Shown in pieces: positions 9,208 through 17,583 of a stretch of DNA of 33,341 nucleotides. The stretch's first letter is position 1; every line of letters begins with the position of its first letter. The notes beneath the pieces are model-generated. The model was not told the origin of the DNA. It did not search any database and worked only from the letters and a program-made list of their open reading frames with translations. The translations under genes and the position numbers were made by a program. The stretch spans positions 1 through 33,341 of the forward strand of contig JACQZH010000003.1 of assembly GCA_016213925.1 (NCBI GenBank). Reading direction: 5' to 3'. Source of the DNA: Candidatus Omnitrophota bacterium. Its GTDB lineage: Bacteria > Omnitrophota > Gorgyraeia > B26-G9.

Positions 9208-11355
9208 ATGCCTATTTACAATTCCAAACAAAAAGTCAGGTCAGGGATGCCCTTGGGCGGTATCGGCGCCGGAAAGCTTGAAATAACTCCTTATGGAACT
9301 ATAGATTATATTACTTATCAAAATAACTGGTCAAACCCCATAAAAAATAAGACTAATGAAAAAGAGTGTAAGGCACAAGGTATTGCCGGCCTGCATTTCG
9401 CGCTTTATGTGAATACAAAAGCCGCAGTAATCTGTAAGCTTTTGCAGACGGAGAAAATAAAAGATTACAATACGGTAAAAGAGATTGATTTCAAGGCTGA
9501 ATTTCCTTTTGCCCAGCTTACTTATAAGGAAAAGAATCTTCCGGTTAATATTAAACTAAACGCGTTTTCCTTTTTTATTCCTGAAGATTTAAAAAATTCC
9601 AGTTTGCCTGCCGCGGTTTTCGAATTTGAAGTGGAAAATATCATTGCTAAAGAAATTGAAGTAGGGTTGATGTTTTTGGGCAGGAATCTGATCAGTAAAA
9701 ACTCTGTCGGCCGTTTTAACCAGGTACAAAGGGAAAATAATATCACCGGCATAGAGTTTTTGCATAAAAACCCTTTGGCTTTTGATGAATCTGCGGGAGA
9801 TGCATTTGTCGGGATTCCTCACGCTATTGGCGATATAACTTATTTTTCCGAATGGAATATGCAAAAAGAAAATTTCTTTTTTGAGCCGAATGTCGGGCTT
9901 GATGCTTTTGAATATTTTCAAAAAGAGGGAAGGCTTCCTAATGTAAATTCAAAAATGCCGGCACAGAGCCAGAGCGTGGAACTGGGAGCGGCGCTGGCGG
10001 TAAAATTCAAGTTAAAACCGCGGCAGAATAAAAAAGTTCCGTTTATCTATTCCTGGCATTTCCCCAGGCATTTTCAAGGGCACTATTATGAAAAGAGTTT
10101 TAGGAAAAGCCGGGAAGTTGCGGCCTATGTAAATAAGAACAAGGATGAATTATCAAAAAAGACAGCATCTTTGCCTGTAATTCTGGATGAGATGGGCTTA
10201 GCTCCATGGTTCAAAGATGCTTTGATGAACAACTTATATATTTTATTTTCTTCAAGCTGGTTTACGCGCAAAGGTGATTTTACCATGTATGAAGCGCCTT
10301 TGATCTGTCCTTTGATGGGAACTCTGGATGTATATTTTTATGCTTCAACAGCGATTAGCTTATTGTTTCCAAGCCTGGATAAAAAGGCATTGCTTTTGTT
10401 TAAAAAGAGCATACGCAAGTCAGGATATATGCCGCATGATATCGGATATGAAAGGATTGATTTACCTTCCAACGGGACCACTCTGCCGCTGTGGAAAGAT
10501 CTTAATTCAAAGTTTGTTCTGCTTGTATACCGCGCGTATCTTTGGTCAGGAGACCTAAAATTCCTAAAGGAGATGTACCCTGTTGTTAAACGGGCTTTTG
10601 AGTACAGTTTAACCCTGGATAAGGATGCGGATGGATTGCCGGATACTGAAGGATTTGATACGACTTTTGATACATGGGGTTTTAAAGGGGCAAGTTCTTA
10701 TGCCGGCGGAGTTTTTTTAGCCAGCCTGCTGGCATTTAAAAGCATAGCTGAAGTTTTTAATAATAAAAGGCTAGGGCAGAAATGCGTAAAACTTTATCTA
10801 AAAGGAAGAGACTCTTTTGAAAAAAAACTCTGGAACGGAAAGTTCTATGTTACAGCCAGGAGCAAAGAACGGGTGTATGATTCTTGTATGGTGGCGCAGC
10901 TTAGCGGCCAATGGTATGCTTATTTGCTTGGATTAGGCAGAATGTTTCCGGAGGAAAATATTAAAAGCGCGATTAAGCATATCTTGATGCTTAATGATAA
11001 AGACTCTATATTTGGAGCAACGAATTCGGTTTTTATCAATAAAAAGAGGGATGTGGAATCATATCATTCCCAGAATATCTGGCCGGGTGTTTGTTATTCA
11101 TTTGCCGCGTTAGCGATATACGAAGGTTTTATTAGGGAAGGGCTGGCGCTGACCAAAAAAGTTTGGAATACTCTTTCTGTAAAAAATAAAAACCCCTGGA
11201 ACCAGCCTGATGTTATATTGACAAAAGACGGGAGTTTCGGATTTGGCGACTATTATATGCGCAATTGCGTTATCTGGACGGTTCTTTATGCCCTTGCCCA
11301 AAAAGATGAACAGGTGAAAAAAGGATTAATAAAAATCCGTAATCTTACAGCTTAA
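9208..11355 (+). CDS. GH116-like (GBA2/DUF608 family) glycoside hydrolase homologue
   Basis: 715 residues, no signal peptide, GGAG upstream. The N-terminus GMPLGGIGAGKLEI is the hallmark of the GBA2 N-terminal domain. The C-terminal half is an (alpha/alpha)6 catalytic domain with GTLDVYFYAS and DTTFDTW, matching GH116 landmarks. Family enzymes are retaining beta-glucosidases or glucosylceramidases. By my by-eye alignment the acid/base Asp of the usual M-A-D-Q-x-A-G-Q-W motif is Ala here (MVAQLSGQW). The nucleophile Glu before the DVxFYAS motif also does not line up; the nearest Glu is in MYEAP, a few residues off. So it may be a divergent enzyme or a non-catalytic binder. It lacks the Q[SA]I tail of the genes upstream. 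Confidence 0.8.
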   Translation: MPIYNSKQKVRSGMPLGGIGAGKLEITPYGTIDYITYQNNWSNPIKNKTNEKECKAQGIAGLHFALYVNTKAAVICKLLQTEKIKDYNTVKEIDFKAEFPFAQLTYKEKNLPVNIKLNAFSFFIPEDLKNSSLPAAVFEFEVENIIAKEIEVGLMFLGRNLISKNSVGRFNQVQRENNITGIEFLHKNPLAFDESAGDAFVGIPHAIGDITYFSEWNMQKENFFFEPNVGLDAFEYFQKEGRLPNVNSKMPAQSQSVELGAALAVKFKLKPRQNKKVPFIYSWHFPRHFQGHYYEKSFRKSREVAAYVNKNKDELSKKTASLPVILDEMGLAPWFKDALMNNLYILFSSSWFTRKGDFTMYEAPLICPLMGTLDVYFYASTAISLLFPSLDKKALLLFKKSIRKSGYMPHDIGYERIDLPSNGTTLPLWKDLNSKFVLLVYRAYLWSGDLKFLKEMYPVVKRAFEYSLTLDKDADGLPDTEGFDTTFDTWGFKGASSYAGGVFLASLLAFKSIAEVFNNKRLGQKCVKLYLKGRDSFEKKLWNGKFYVTARSKERVYDSCMVAQLSGQWYAYLLGLGRMFPEENIKSAIKHILMLNDKDSIFGATNSVFINKKRDVESYHSQNIWPGVCYSFAALAIYEGFIREGLALTKKVWNTLSVKNKNPWNQPDVILTKDGSFGFGDYYMRNCVIWTVLYALAQKDEQVKKGLIKIRNLTA

Positions 11356-11440
11356 GTTTGTATTCTCTGGAAAACGGTTTATGAAAAAATGCTTCTAAAG
11401 TGTGAAAAATGTAATGACGTCCCGAATGTAAATGCTCTTT

Positions 11441-11545
11441 GGAGTATGCATCGGGACTCCGAAGAGAAGCATGAATATACGGCTTCATTCGGGGCAAAGC
11501 TGCGGGTCTAAAGCTTTAAGCAATGACAGCCGGGCATACCGACAA
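11441..11545 (+). ncRNA. Probable cyclic di-GMP-I (GEMM) riboswitch
   Basis: The 3' half is close to the GEMM-I consensus: GGCAAAGC, then GCGGGTCTAA, a short capped stem, then ATGACAGCCGGGCATACCGA. The closing helix is present, GTATGC (11444-11449) pairing with GCATAC (11534-11539). The internal hairpin (CTCCGAA..GAAGC / GCTTC..TCGGGG) is longer than usual and its loop is not a clear GNRA. The 5' conserved strand is also divergent, so ligand specificity (c-di-GMP versus cGAMP) is uncertain. It sits in the leader of the 1490-residue secreted protein. Confidence 0.7.
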
Positions 11546-11565
11546 CGCAAGAAAAGCCAAAACAG

Positions 11566-11602
11566 CCAAGCTGCCAAAGGTGATAAACGGAGCTTGGTTT
11601 TT
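11566..11602 (+). terminator. Intrinsic terminator, expression platform of the riboswitch
   Basis: CCAAGCT (11566-11572) pairs with AGCTTGG (11591-11597), with an extra CC/GG step, followed directly by TTTTT. It lies between the aptamer and the AAGGAAGG ribosome binding site at about 11611, the layout expected for transcriptional control by the riboswitch. Confidence 0.7.
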
Positions 11603-11623
11603 ATATTAATAAGGAAGGCTTTA

Positions 11624-14600
11624 ATGAAAACAAGCAATTTAAGAAAAAAGATTTGGTTTAAAGTCATTAGCTTAAGTATGATGCAATTATTCATGCTTAA
11701 TTCTATTGTTTTCGCTTTTGATTTCCAGGATTCTGCTTATAAGAATGATAATAGAAATGATTACAGGGATAAATTTAATAGCCAAGTGGCGATGCTTAAT
11801 ATCCCTGCTAATTCTGTAATCCCCATGTCTAAAGAATCCACCGCGCGTGATATAAATGATGTTTCAGATGTTGATTATAATCTTATAATTGAAAATTTGA
11901 AGGGATGTGATTTAAAGACTAAATGTGCGATATTAAAAACGGTTGGCTGCTCTGAATTGCAGGCAGCAACGAGGCTGACTGAAAAAGGATATAAAGCTGA
12001 TGATGTGGCCAAAAGCCTCAAAGAAGAGGGCTTTGATCAGGAAAAGGTCGCTGACGCAATTGAAACTATTATAAAAAAAGAAAGAAATTTTTCGTCACAG
12101 GAAAATGTTTCTAAGAATACTTTAAAGACAAGCGCCGAGGAAGAAAAAGGAAGTGAAAAAGAGGAAAGTGAAGAGTATGTTGAACAAGGGCTAGCTTTGG
12201 AAAAAGATAAGAAAGAGCGCTTGGAAGTTAACCGGCAAATTGATTTTATCATTGAAAAAGAAGCAGAAAGAATAATAGAGAAAACGATTCGGGATGATGC
12301 GTTGCAACGGCAGGTTATTGAGGTTGTTAAGTTAATGCTTAATGAAGGCAAGCGCGGTGTAGTATTATTTGAGGTTTTAAAGAAATCCGGATTTTCCAAT
12401 GAGAAGATTATCAGCGCGCTTTTATCAGTAGGAGTTGACTTAAAGGAAATTATTTCCATGTTCAAGCAGGCAAATATCAGCTGCGAAGATATTGTGAAGG
12501 CGTTATTTAGCTCCCAGTCCAGTTATTCTGCTAAGGAAATATATGCCGCGCTAATTGCCTGTGGTTACGATGATGAAGAAATTATCAGCGCTTTTAGAAT
12601 ATCCGGCATAGCAGCAAATGAAATATTGAAGATTAGTTCGGAATTAGGCCGCGATATGATCAATGTTGCTAAGGCTATGATTAAAGCAGGATTTAGCTAT
12701 ACGCAGATTGCAAAAGCATATTTGCTTAAAGCAATGAAATGGACTTGGGATAAGAGCGTTGACATTATTAACTGTGCGGTAAAGGCGTTTGACGCGTTTA
12801 TTACTAATATCAGTAGAAAAATTTCTTCAAAAGAAGATTTGGCGTATACGCTTATTGTCGAAGACATACTTAATGCCGGAAAAGTTGTTATAGAAGATCA
12901 AAATGTTATGACAAGCATGTTTGCGATTAAGAAAGTCGCGAATGATTTTGGTGTTAATTTAGACGGATATAATATCGGACTAGAAACACTTAAAGAGCTT
13001 GAAAACGGAGCAATAATTAATCTGGATAATAATCACTGGGTAACTTTTGCCGGTGTAGAAAAGGATATGGTTACGATAATTGATAACGGCGAGAAAAAAC
13101 AAATTTCTTTATTTGAATTGAAAATGCGCTGGGATAGCAATGCTTTGCTGGTAAATAAAAATAAAAGCGGTTTAAAAAATATTAATGATTTGAAAATGAG
13201 GCAAATCCGGGGAGGAAGAAGCGCAAACAACGCTTGGAAGGCTATTCAGAGAGAAGTTGGTAGAGAGAGGAAAGATCTTACAAAGCCGGTAGATGAATAT
13301 ACCGGCGAGGCAGAAGAGTTGTTGGGAGTGGATGAGTATAGGGGAAGCTCTAACTTTTTTGCGCAAATGTATGTAGATGGTTTTGATGCGAATGTTGCAA
13401 TGGGAGAAATGAATAGCGGGATTACGGCAACAGAATCAACAGCGTTAGCTACTGAAGGCCAGTTTACGGATGCGTTTACAAATGCTGCCGAAACTCCGGA
13501 TGAGTATTCAAGCGCTCCCGCTACAGATGAATTAATAGAAAAAGTTGACGGGATTAGCGAGGATATCGCGGAAGCTTTAAATATTGATGAGTATAGAAGC
13601 AGTTCAAACTTTTTCGCGAAGCTTCATGTGTCTTCATATGATGCTGTAGATATGTTTGTTGATGGGGAAGTAAATTATATGAAGTCTATGGCGTTAGCCG
13701 GTGAGGGCAAATGGGAAGAGTCATGGGATACGCTTTGCGTGGCGCAGTACCAGTTCAATGGAAATGCTTCGCAGGTTTGGATGGGGCTGATGAGTGAGGA
13801 TGATGCCAGGGAAGTAGGTAAAGTGGTTAAGCCGATTATTACTGCTGTTTGCACGATTATCGGCGGATATTTAGGCGGGGATGAAGGCGCGGCGATTGGC
13901 GCTTTTGTCGGTACTTTGTGTTCTTCGATGTTTGATTATGATATGCAGCAGATGGCTAAAAATAATAATAATGTGGATGGATTCAATAAGGGGCTTGGGA
14001 TATACGCTAAATACGCGGTGATTTCAGCAGCAGCTGCGTATTGTTCCTCATGGCTGGGCGGTGAGCTTGGAGATTGGTGGAGTGGCGGCAGTGAGGCTGC
14101 CGGAGGTACTGCGGGAGGGACAACAGGAGGAACTGCAGGCGGGGGGGCAACAGGAGGGGCTGTTGGCGGAGGCACTACCAGCGTAGGAACATCAGCTGGT
14201 ACGGGCCAGGTAATAAGCGCTGCTGTGCAACAGGCAGTTAAGCAGTCTCTATCAAGCTATGTGCTTACTTATGGGCTGGATAAAGCCGGCGTAGATGACC
14301 CGTACTTAAGGGCGGCGATAATCGGGATTGTCGGTGCTTATAGCGGCAGTCAGGGCTGGGGAGTTGACACCCAGAGTATGGTTGAAGGATGTTTATCTAA
14401 TGTGGCAATGGAAGGCATAAGAGAGCTTGGAGAAGATCAGGGCTGGGACCCGGCAATCACTGAAAGCTTGGCTGCGATTGTTGGCACTATAGTTACTTCT
14501 GCTGTTGATGCAGGATTTGACACGTATGCAGCGAGTAATAATAATGTTACTGAAACAGGAACTGACTCGGCTGTTACTGACAGTACAGAGGATGAATCAG

Positions 14601-16096
14601 AGCCTCCTGCGGGAGGTGATATTGTTTTAACTGATTCAACAGGTACAGTGAATACTTTTACCAATAGTTTTTCTAATAATATGAAAAATTCCGCAGGGGA
14701 TCTTTGCGCGAAAATTGCCAGCAATATTGTTGTGGCTGTTGCTGAAAAAAATGGAGCAGGGCCTGAAGTTACGCAGATGCTTAGTTATGTAGCCAAAAGC
14801 CTTACTAAGGATGCGGTTAATGCCGGATTAAGTGAAAATGAAAAATTTACCTGGTCTGATGTGGGTAAGGCAGCTAAAGAAGGACAGAGCGCGCTGATTG
14901 TTACAGGCATGCGTAATTATCTTGTTGATCAATGCGGAATGACAGAAGAAGACGCGACAGCTGTCATATATTCAGCGATGGTTAGTGCGGATATGTCTGC
15001 GACAAACAATAACATAGGTAATGAAAATTCAAACTCGCTTGGGTTAACGCTCACGAATAATCTAAATAGCTTAGTCAATGGTCCGGGCTATGAGGGAAAC
15101 GCGTATGATCGCGCCAGTTATACGAATACTTTTAACACTAACGCGGAAAACCTTGATAATAGCGTTAATAACAACGGGAATAGTTTTATAAGCGCGTATT
15201 CGAATTTAAAGAGCGAAGAGGTTAAAGGCCGGCAGATGAGTTATTCGATTGAAACTTTTGATACAATGATAAACGCTGCTGAGACTGGAGTTAAGCAGCA
15301 TCTGGCAAAGAAGCAAGCAGAAAAGCAAAATATTGAGCTTGCACACAATAGCCTGACAGGACAACAATTGATTGAAACGTTTAAAAATGAGGAACCCGGA
15401 TTGCATGTTTATGGCGATATGGATAATAATAAGCCGACAATGTTATTGATACATGGAGCAGGCGGTGAGCCGGCTGACTTTGCGTTTTTTGTGGATACAT
15501 ATCAGGGCGAGTATAATATTGTTTTTTATACATATAGTCAAAAAGATGATCTTGATCAGACCTCCAGCAATCTTATAGCTGAATGGGGAACTTTTACTAG
15601 TGAGAATGGAGTGGAAAATACTGTGGTAGTGGAGCATTCTTTTGGACAAACAGTATTTCGGAATGCCGTTATTAATGATGGAACAGGAGTGTTTAACAAT
15701 GCAGACTCAATAGCATTGACACCAATATACGGCGGGGATGCAGGAGCAGAAGGCAGTTCAACTGGGGTGGCAGGGGTTGTTACCGGAGTCGCTGGATATG
15801 GCAATACAGTTAACGCAGTAGATCCTTTAGGAGAAAAGTCGCAGTCATTATACAGTTCAAATAACCTTAATCTGTTTAATGAAAGAGTAGGTTCTAATAA
15901 TGTTATAATGATACAAGGTGATACGCATAGCCCTAATAATAGTTCTTCGGAAACTTTTACTAATAACTGGCAAAATGCGTTTAATTCTGCTAATATCTCG
16001 GTATCCTTAGAACAAACAACCACATATTCGCATACTGAAGCTTTAGTCTCGCCAATTGCTCGAGAGGTTTTTGATGACATGCTTAGAAACCGCTGA
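11624..16096 (+). CDS. Giant secreted multidomain protein with C39-like and lipase-like domains
   Basis: 1490 residues from ATG 11624, chosen because AAGGAAGG precedes it and a signal peptide follows (Gln21 in the core, cleavage near VFA); the longer frame from 11432 runs through the riboswitch. In order: acidic linker; about 200 residues of short two-helix repeats of the type 'ALxxxGxxxEEIxxA'; a C39-peptidase-like domain (about residues 400-515) keeping NHW and IDNG but with no candidate catalytic Cys; two copies of a ~45-residue module starting DEYR.SSNFFA; glycine-zipper segments around a Gly/Thr-rich linker; and a C-terminal alpha/beta hydrolase with LLIHGAGG and nucleophile motif EHSFGQ (Ser1339). 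It looks like an exported enzyme or effector. The tail is LRNR, not Q[SA]I. Expression is likely set by the upstream riboswitch. Confidence 0.8.
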   Translation: MKTSNLRKKIWFKVISLSMMQLFMLNSIVFAFDFQDSAYKNDNRNDYRDKFNSQVAMLNIPANSVIPMSKESTARDINDVSDVDYNLIIENLKGCDLKTKCAILKTVGCSELQAATRLTEKGYKADDVAKSLKEEGFDQEKVADAIETIIKKERNFSSQENVSKNTLKTSAEEEKGSEKEESEEYVEQGLALEKDKKERLEVNRQIDFIIEKEAERIIEKTIRDDALQRQVIEVVKLMLNEGKRGVVLFEVLKKSGFSNEKIISALLSVGVDLKEIISMFKQANISCEDIVKALFSSQSSYSAKEIYAALIACGYDDEEIISAFRISGIAANEILKISSELGRDMINVAKAMIKAGFSYTQIAKAYLLKAMKWTWDKSVDIINCAVKAFDAFITNISRKISSKEDLAYTLIVEDILNAGKVVIEDQNVMTSMFAIKKVANDFGVNLDGYNIGLETLKELENGAIINLDNNHWVTFAGVEKDMVTIIDNGEKKQISLFELKMRWDSNALLVNKNKSGLKNINDLKMRQIRGGRSANNAWKAIQREVGRERKDLTKPVDEYTGEAEELLGVDEYRGSSNFFAQMYVDGFDANVAMGEMNSGITATESTALATEGQFTDAFTNAAETPDEYSSAPATDELIEKVDGISEDIAEALNIDEYRSSSNFFAKLHVSSYDAVDMFVDGEVNYMKSMALAGEGKWEESWDTLCVAQYQFNGNASQVWMGLMSEDDAREVGKVVKPIITAVCTIIGGYLGGDEGAAIGAFVGTLCSSMFDYDMQQMAKNNNNVDGFNKGLGIYAKYAVISAAAAYCSSWLGGELGDWWSGGSEAAGGTAGGTTGGTAGGGATGGAVGGGTTSVGTSAGTGQVISAAVQQAVKQSLSSYVLTYGLDKAGVDDPYLRAAIIGIVGAYSGSQGWGVDTQSMVEGCLSNVAMEGIRELGEDQGWDPAITESLAAIVGTIVTSAVDAGFDTYAASNNNVTETGTDSAVTDSTEDESEPPAGGDIVLTDSTGTVNTFTNSFSNNMKNSAGDLCAKIASNIVVAVAEKNGAGPEVTQMLSYVAKSLTKDAVNAGLSENEKFTWSDVGKAAKEGQSALIVTGMRNYLVDQCGMTEEDATAVIYSAMVSADMSATNNNIGNENSNSLGLTLTNNLNSLVNGPGYEGNAYDRASYTNTFNTNAENLDNSVNNNGNSFISAYSNLKSEEVKGRQMSYSIETFDTMINAAETGVKQHLAKKQAEKQNIELAHNSLTGQQLIETFKNEEPGLHVYGDMDNNKPTMLLIHGAGGEPADFAFFVDTYQGEYNIVFYTYSQKDDLDQTSSNLIAEWGTFTSENGVENTVVVEHSFGQTVFRNAVINDGTGVFNNADSIALTPIYGGDAGAEGSSTGVAGVVTGVAGYGNTVNAVDPLGEKSQSLYSSNNLNLFNERVGSNNVIMIQGDTHSPNNSSSETFTNNWQNAFNSANISVSLEQTTTYSHTEALVSPIAREVFDDMLRNR

Positions 16097-16156
16097 GTAT
16101 GTTCTAATCAACTACAAGAAAATCATAATTAAGAGATATTTATTCACTGTGTAAAT

Positions 16157-16185
16157 TTGAAACCCTTAAGAGAATATGGTATAAT
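16157..16185 (+). promoter_or_regulatory. smpB promoter, near-leaderless
   Basis: TTGAAA (16157-16162), 17-base spacer, TATAAT (16180-16185) with an ATGG extension. The predicted start of transcription falls at about 16191-16194, at or next to the ATG of smpB, and no Shine-Dalgarno is present. Confidence 0.7.
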
Positions 16186-16193
16186 TACACATT

Positions 16194-16655
16194 ATGCCGA
16201 TAAGAAATATCGCGACAAATAAGCGCGCTTTTCATGAGTATGATATCATTGAAAAAATAGAAGCTGGGATTGAGCTAAGAGGAACGGAAGTAAAATCCTT
16301 AAGGGAAAATAAGCTTGATTTAAAAGACAGTTTTGCCCGGGTAGAAAGAGGAGAGGTTTTTCTTTATAATTTATATATAAGCCCTTACGAAAAAACTAGT
16401 TATGATAATACTGATCCGCGCAGGGTAAGAAAGCTGTTGCTGCATAAAAAGGAAATAACAAAACTTATCGGCAAAACAGCACAGAAGGGTTTTACCTTAA
16501 TTGCTTTGTCGGTTTATTTTAATGAAAAAGAGAAAGTAAAAATAGAGCTTGCCTTGGCTAAGGGCCGGAAGCTGTATGATCAAAGAGAAAAGATAAAAAA
16601 TAAAGAAGAAAACCGGCGTATAAGAAAAATAGTAAAAATTAAGGATAAGAAATAA
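16194..16655 (+). CDS. smpB: SsrA-binding protein SmpB
   Basis: 153 residues, the normal length. SmpB binds the tRNA-like domain of tmRNA and brings it to stalled ribosomes for trans-translation. Family landmarks are present: N-terminal ATNKRAFHEYDI, GIELRGTEVKSLR, the central YISPYE, and a Lys/Arg-rich C-terminal tail that enters the ribosomal decoding centre. It lies 181 bases upstream of the tmRNA gene, a common pairing. A strong promoter lies immediately upstream and the message appears leaderless. Confidence 0.97.
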   Translation: MPIRNIATNKRAFHEYDIIEKIEAGIELRGTEVKSLRENKLDLKDSFARVERGEVFLYNLYISPYEKTSYDNTDPRRVRKLLLHKKEITKLIGKTAQKGFTLIALSVYFNEKEKVKIELALAKGRKLYDQREKIKNKEENRRIRKIVKIKDKK

Positions 16656-16669
16656 CAGTAATATTTTTC

Positions 16670-16816
16670 TAAACCCTAAATTCGAAACACTAAACTCTAA
16701 TAAAACTCAAATGGACAAAATTTAAAATCTAAAACAAAATAATTAATGTTTTGAGTTTATAATTTTTAGGTTGTGATTTGTTTAGAATTTAGGATTTAGA
16801 ATTTAGAGTTTTATTT
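16670..16816. repeat. AT-rich inverted-repeat element (CTAAACCCTAAATT type)
   Basis: Degenerate runs of CTAAACCC-TAAATT words on the left (16670-16711) are answered by TTTAGAATTTAGG words on the right (16749-16816), so the unit can fold into a long imperfect hairpin. A related unit lies at 25475-25592, sharing the 16-base word TTAGAATTTAGGATTT. Confidence 0.6.
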
Positions 16817-16836
16817 TTTTTGTTCTTTGAGATTTT

Positions 16837-17272
16837 GGGGGTGAAAGGTTTCGACTTAGGTGGATTTAGTAAGAGCAGCATGCCGAGGTGGTCGGGAGGC
16901 CTCGTTAAACACCTGGCAAACAAATAAACGCAAAAGCTGAAACGGAAGTTCCAGTAAGCGTGGACGCGCTTCTTTCGAAAATCGGTGAGGGTATTTCTCA
17001 TCCTGTTTTCGGGGGATTTGTTCCCGCTGCATGTGTTGCTTTAAGATAAAGCAGCCCGTTTGTTAATCTTCGTCTGGCAGGTTAATGAACGTCATTTACA
17101 GACTCGTCCCGCTTGTTTGCTTTTGGCATGCGGGATTAAAAGTTCAAAAGCTGCCTTTTGGCATATCCTGCCTATCGGAGATGCAAAAAGAAAGATTCGT
17201 AGATAGAATAAACATGTAGATACTCTTATAGATTGCTTGAGGACGCGGGTTCGATTCCCGCCACCTCCACCA
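16837..17272 (+). ncRNA. ssrA: tmRNA (transfer-messenger RNA)
   Basis: The 5' GGGGGTG pairs with 3' CACCTCC before ACCA, and the T-arm GCGGGTTCGATTCCCGC is intact. Pseudoknot 1 is visible (CGAGG..CCTCG, with GGTG..CACC). At 436 nt it is longer than the usual 350-400. Aligned with the E. coli resume site, translation would resume at GCA 16930. That frame reads AKAETEVPVS..., stays open for 39 codons and stops at TAA 17047-17049 inside a GCTTTA/TAAAGC hairpin, ending ...AACVALR rather than the usual ...LAA. Other frames stop almost at once (ANK; QTNKRKS). The gene identity is certain; the tag reading is tentative. Confidence 0.95.
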
Positions 17273-17283
17273 TATTGGGAACG

Positions 17284-17310
17284 GGGCGTTGTTTAAAAAT
17301 AACGCCTTGC
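17284..17310 (+). terminator. Weak hairpin after ssrA
   Basis: GGCGTT and AACGCC form a 6-bp stem around an A/T loop shortly after the tmRNA 3' end. Only TT follows, so it may be a weak terminator or a processing barrier. Confidence 0.3.
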
Positions 17311-17366
17311 GTCTATTAAATTGTTATCTAAAAATAAATAAGAAAATATTAAAAAACAAAAATAAA

Positions 17367-17472
17367 TTTAACCACAGAGCGCACAGAGAATCACAGAGAA
17401 AAATGAAAAATTTAATTATCCGGTATTAACCCGCAAAAATCTCCGTGAACTCTGTGCCCTCTGTGGTGAAAA
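17367..17472. repeat. ACCACAGAG inverted repeat
   Basis: TTTAACCACAGAGCGCACAG (17367 on) is mirrored by CTCTGTGCCCTCTGTGGTGAA (to 17470), forming arms of about 33 bases around an AT-rich centre. Repeats of this wording are dispersed in many bacterial genomes and resemble REP/MITE-like elements; there is no coding capacity. Confidence 0.7.
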
Positions 17473-17507
17473 ATAGTAGTTAAAAATAAAAATCAGATAA
17501 CATCAAG

Positions 17508-17573
17508 TCGCTTCAGCTAACTGGTGAGCACGCTCAATGAAGCTCCCCCCAGTAGCTGAGCTCCGGTGTTGTG
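17508..17573 (+). repeat. Imperfect palindrome copy 1 (attC-like)
   Basis: CAGCTAACTGGTG near the left end pairs with CCAGTAGCTG near the right end with one unpaired A, as in the extrahelical bases of integron attC sites. The outer parts (CGCTT and GAGCTCCGGTGTTG) are partly complementary. It shares its ends and the internal ACGCTCAATGA with copy 2 at 18088. Confidence 0.5.
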
Positions 17574-17583
17574 AGAAAATAAA

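Noticed and set aside
11432-11623. N-terminal 64-codon extension of the giant protein
   Set aside because: It translates the riboswitch and terminator; a good ribosome binding site and signal peptide place the start at 11624.
13936-14175. Minus-strand Pro/Ala-rich frame
   Set aside because: It is the mirror of the Gly/Thr-rich linker of the 1490-residue protein and has no start signals of its own.
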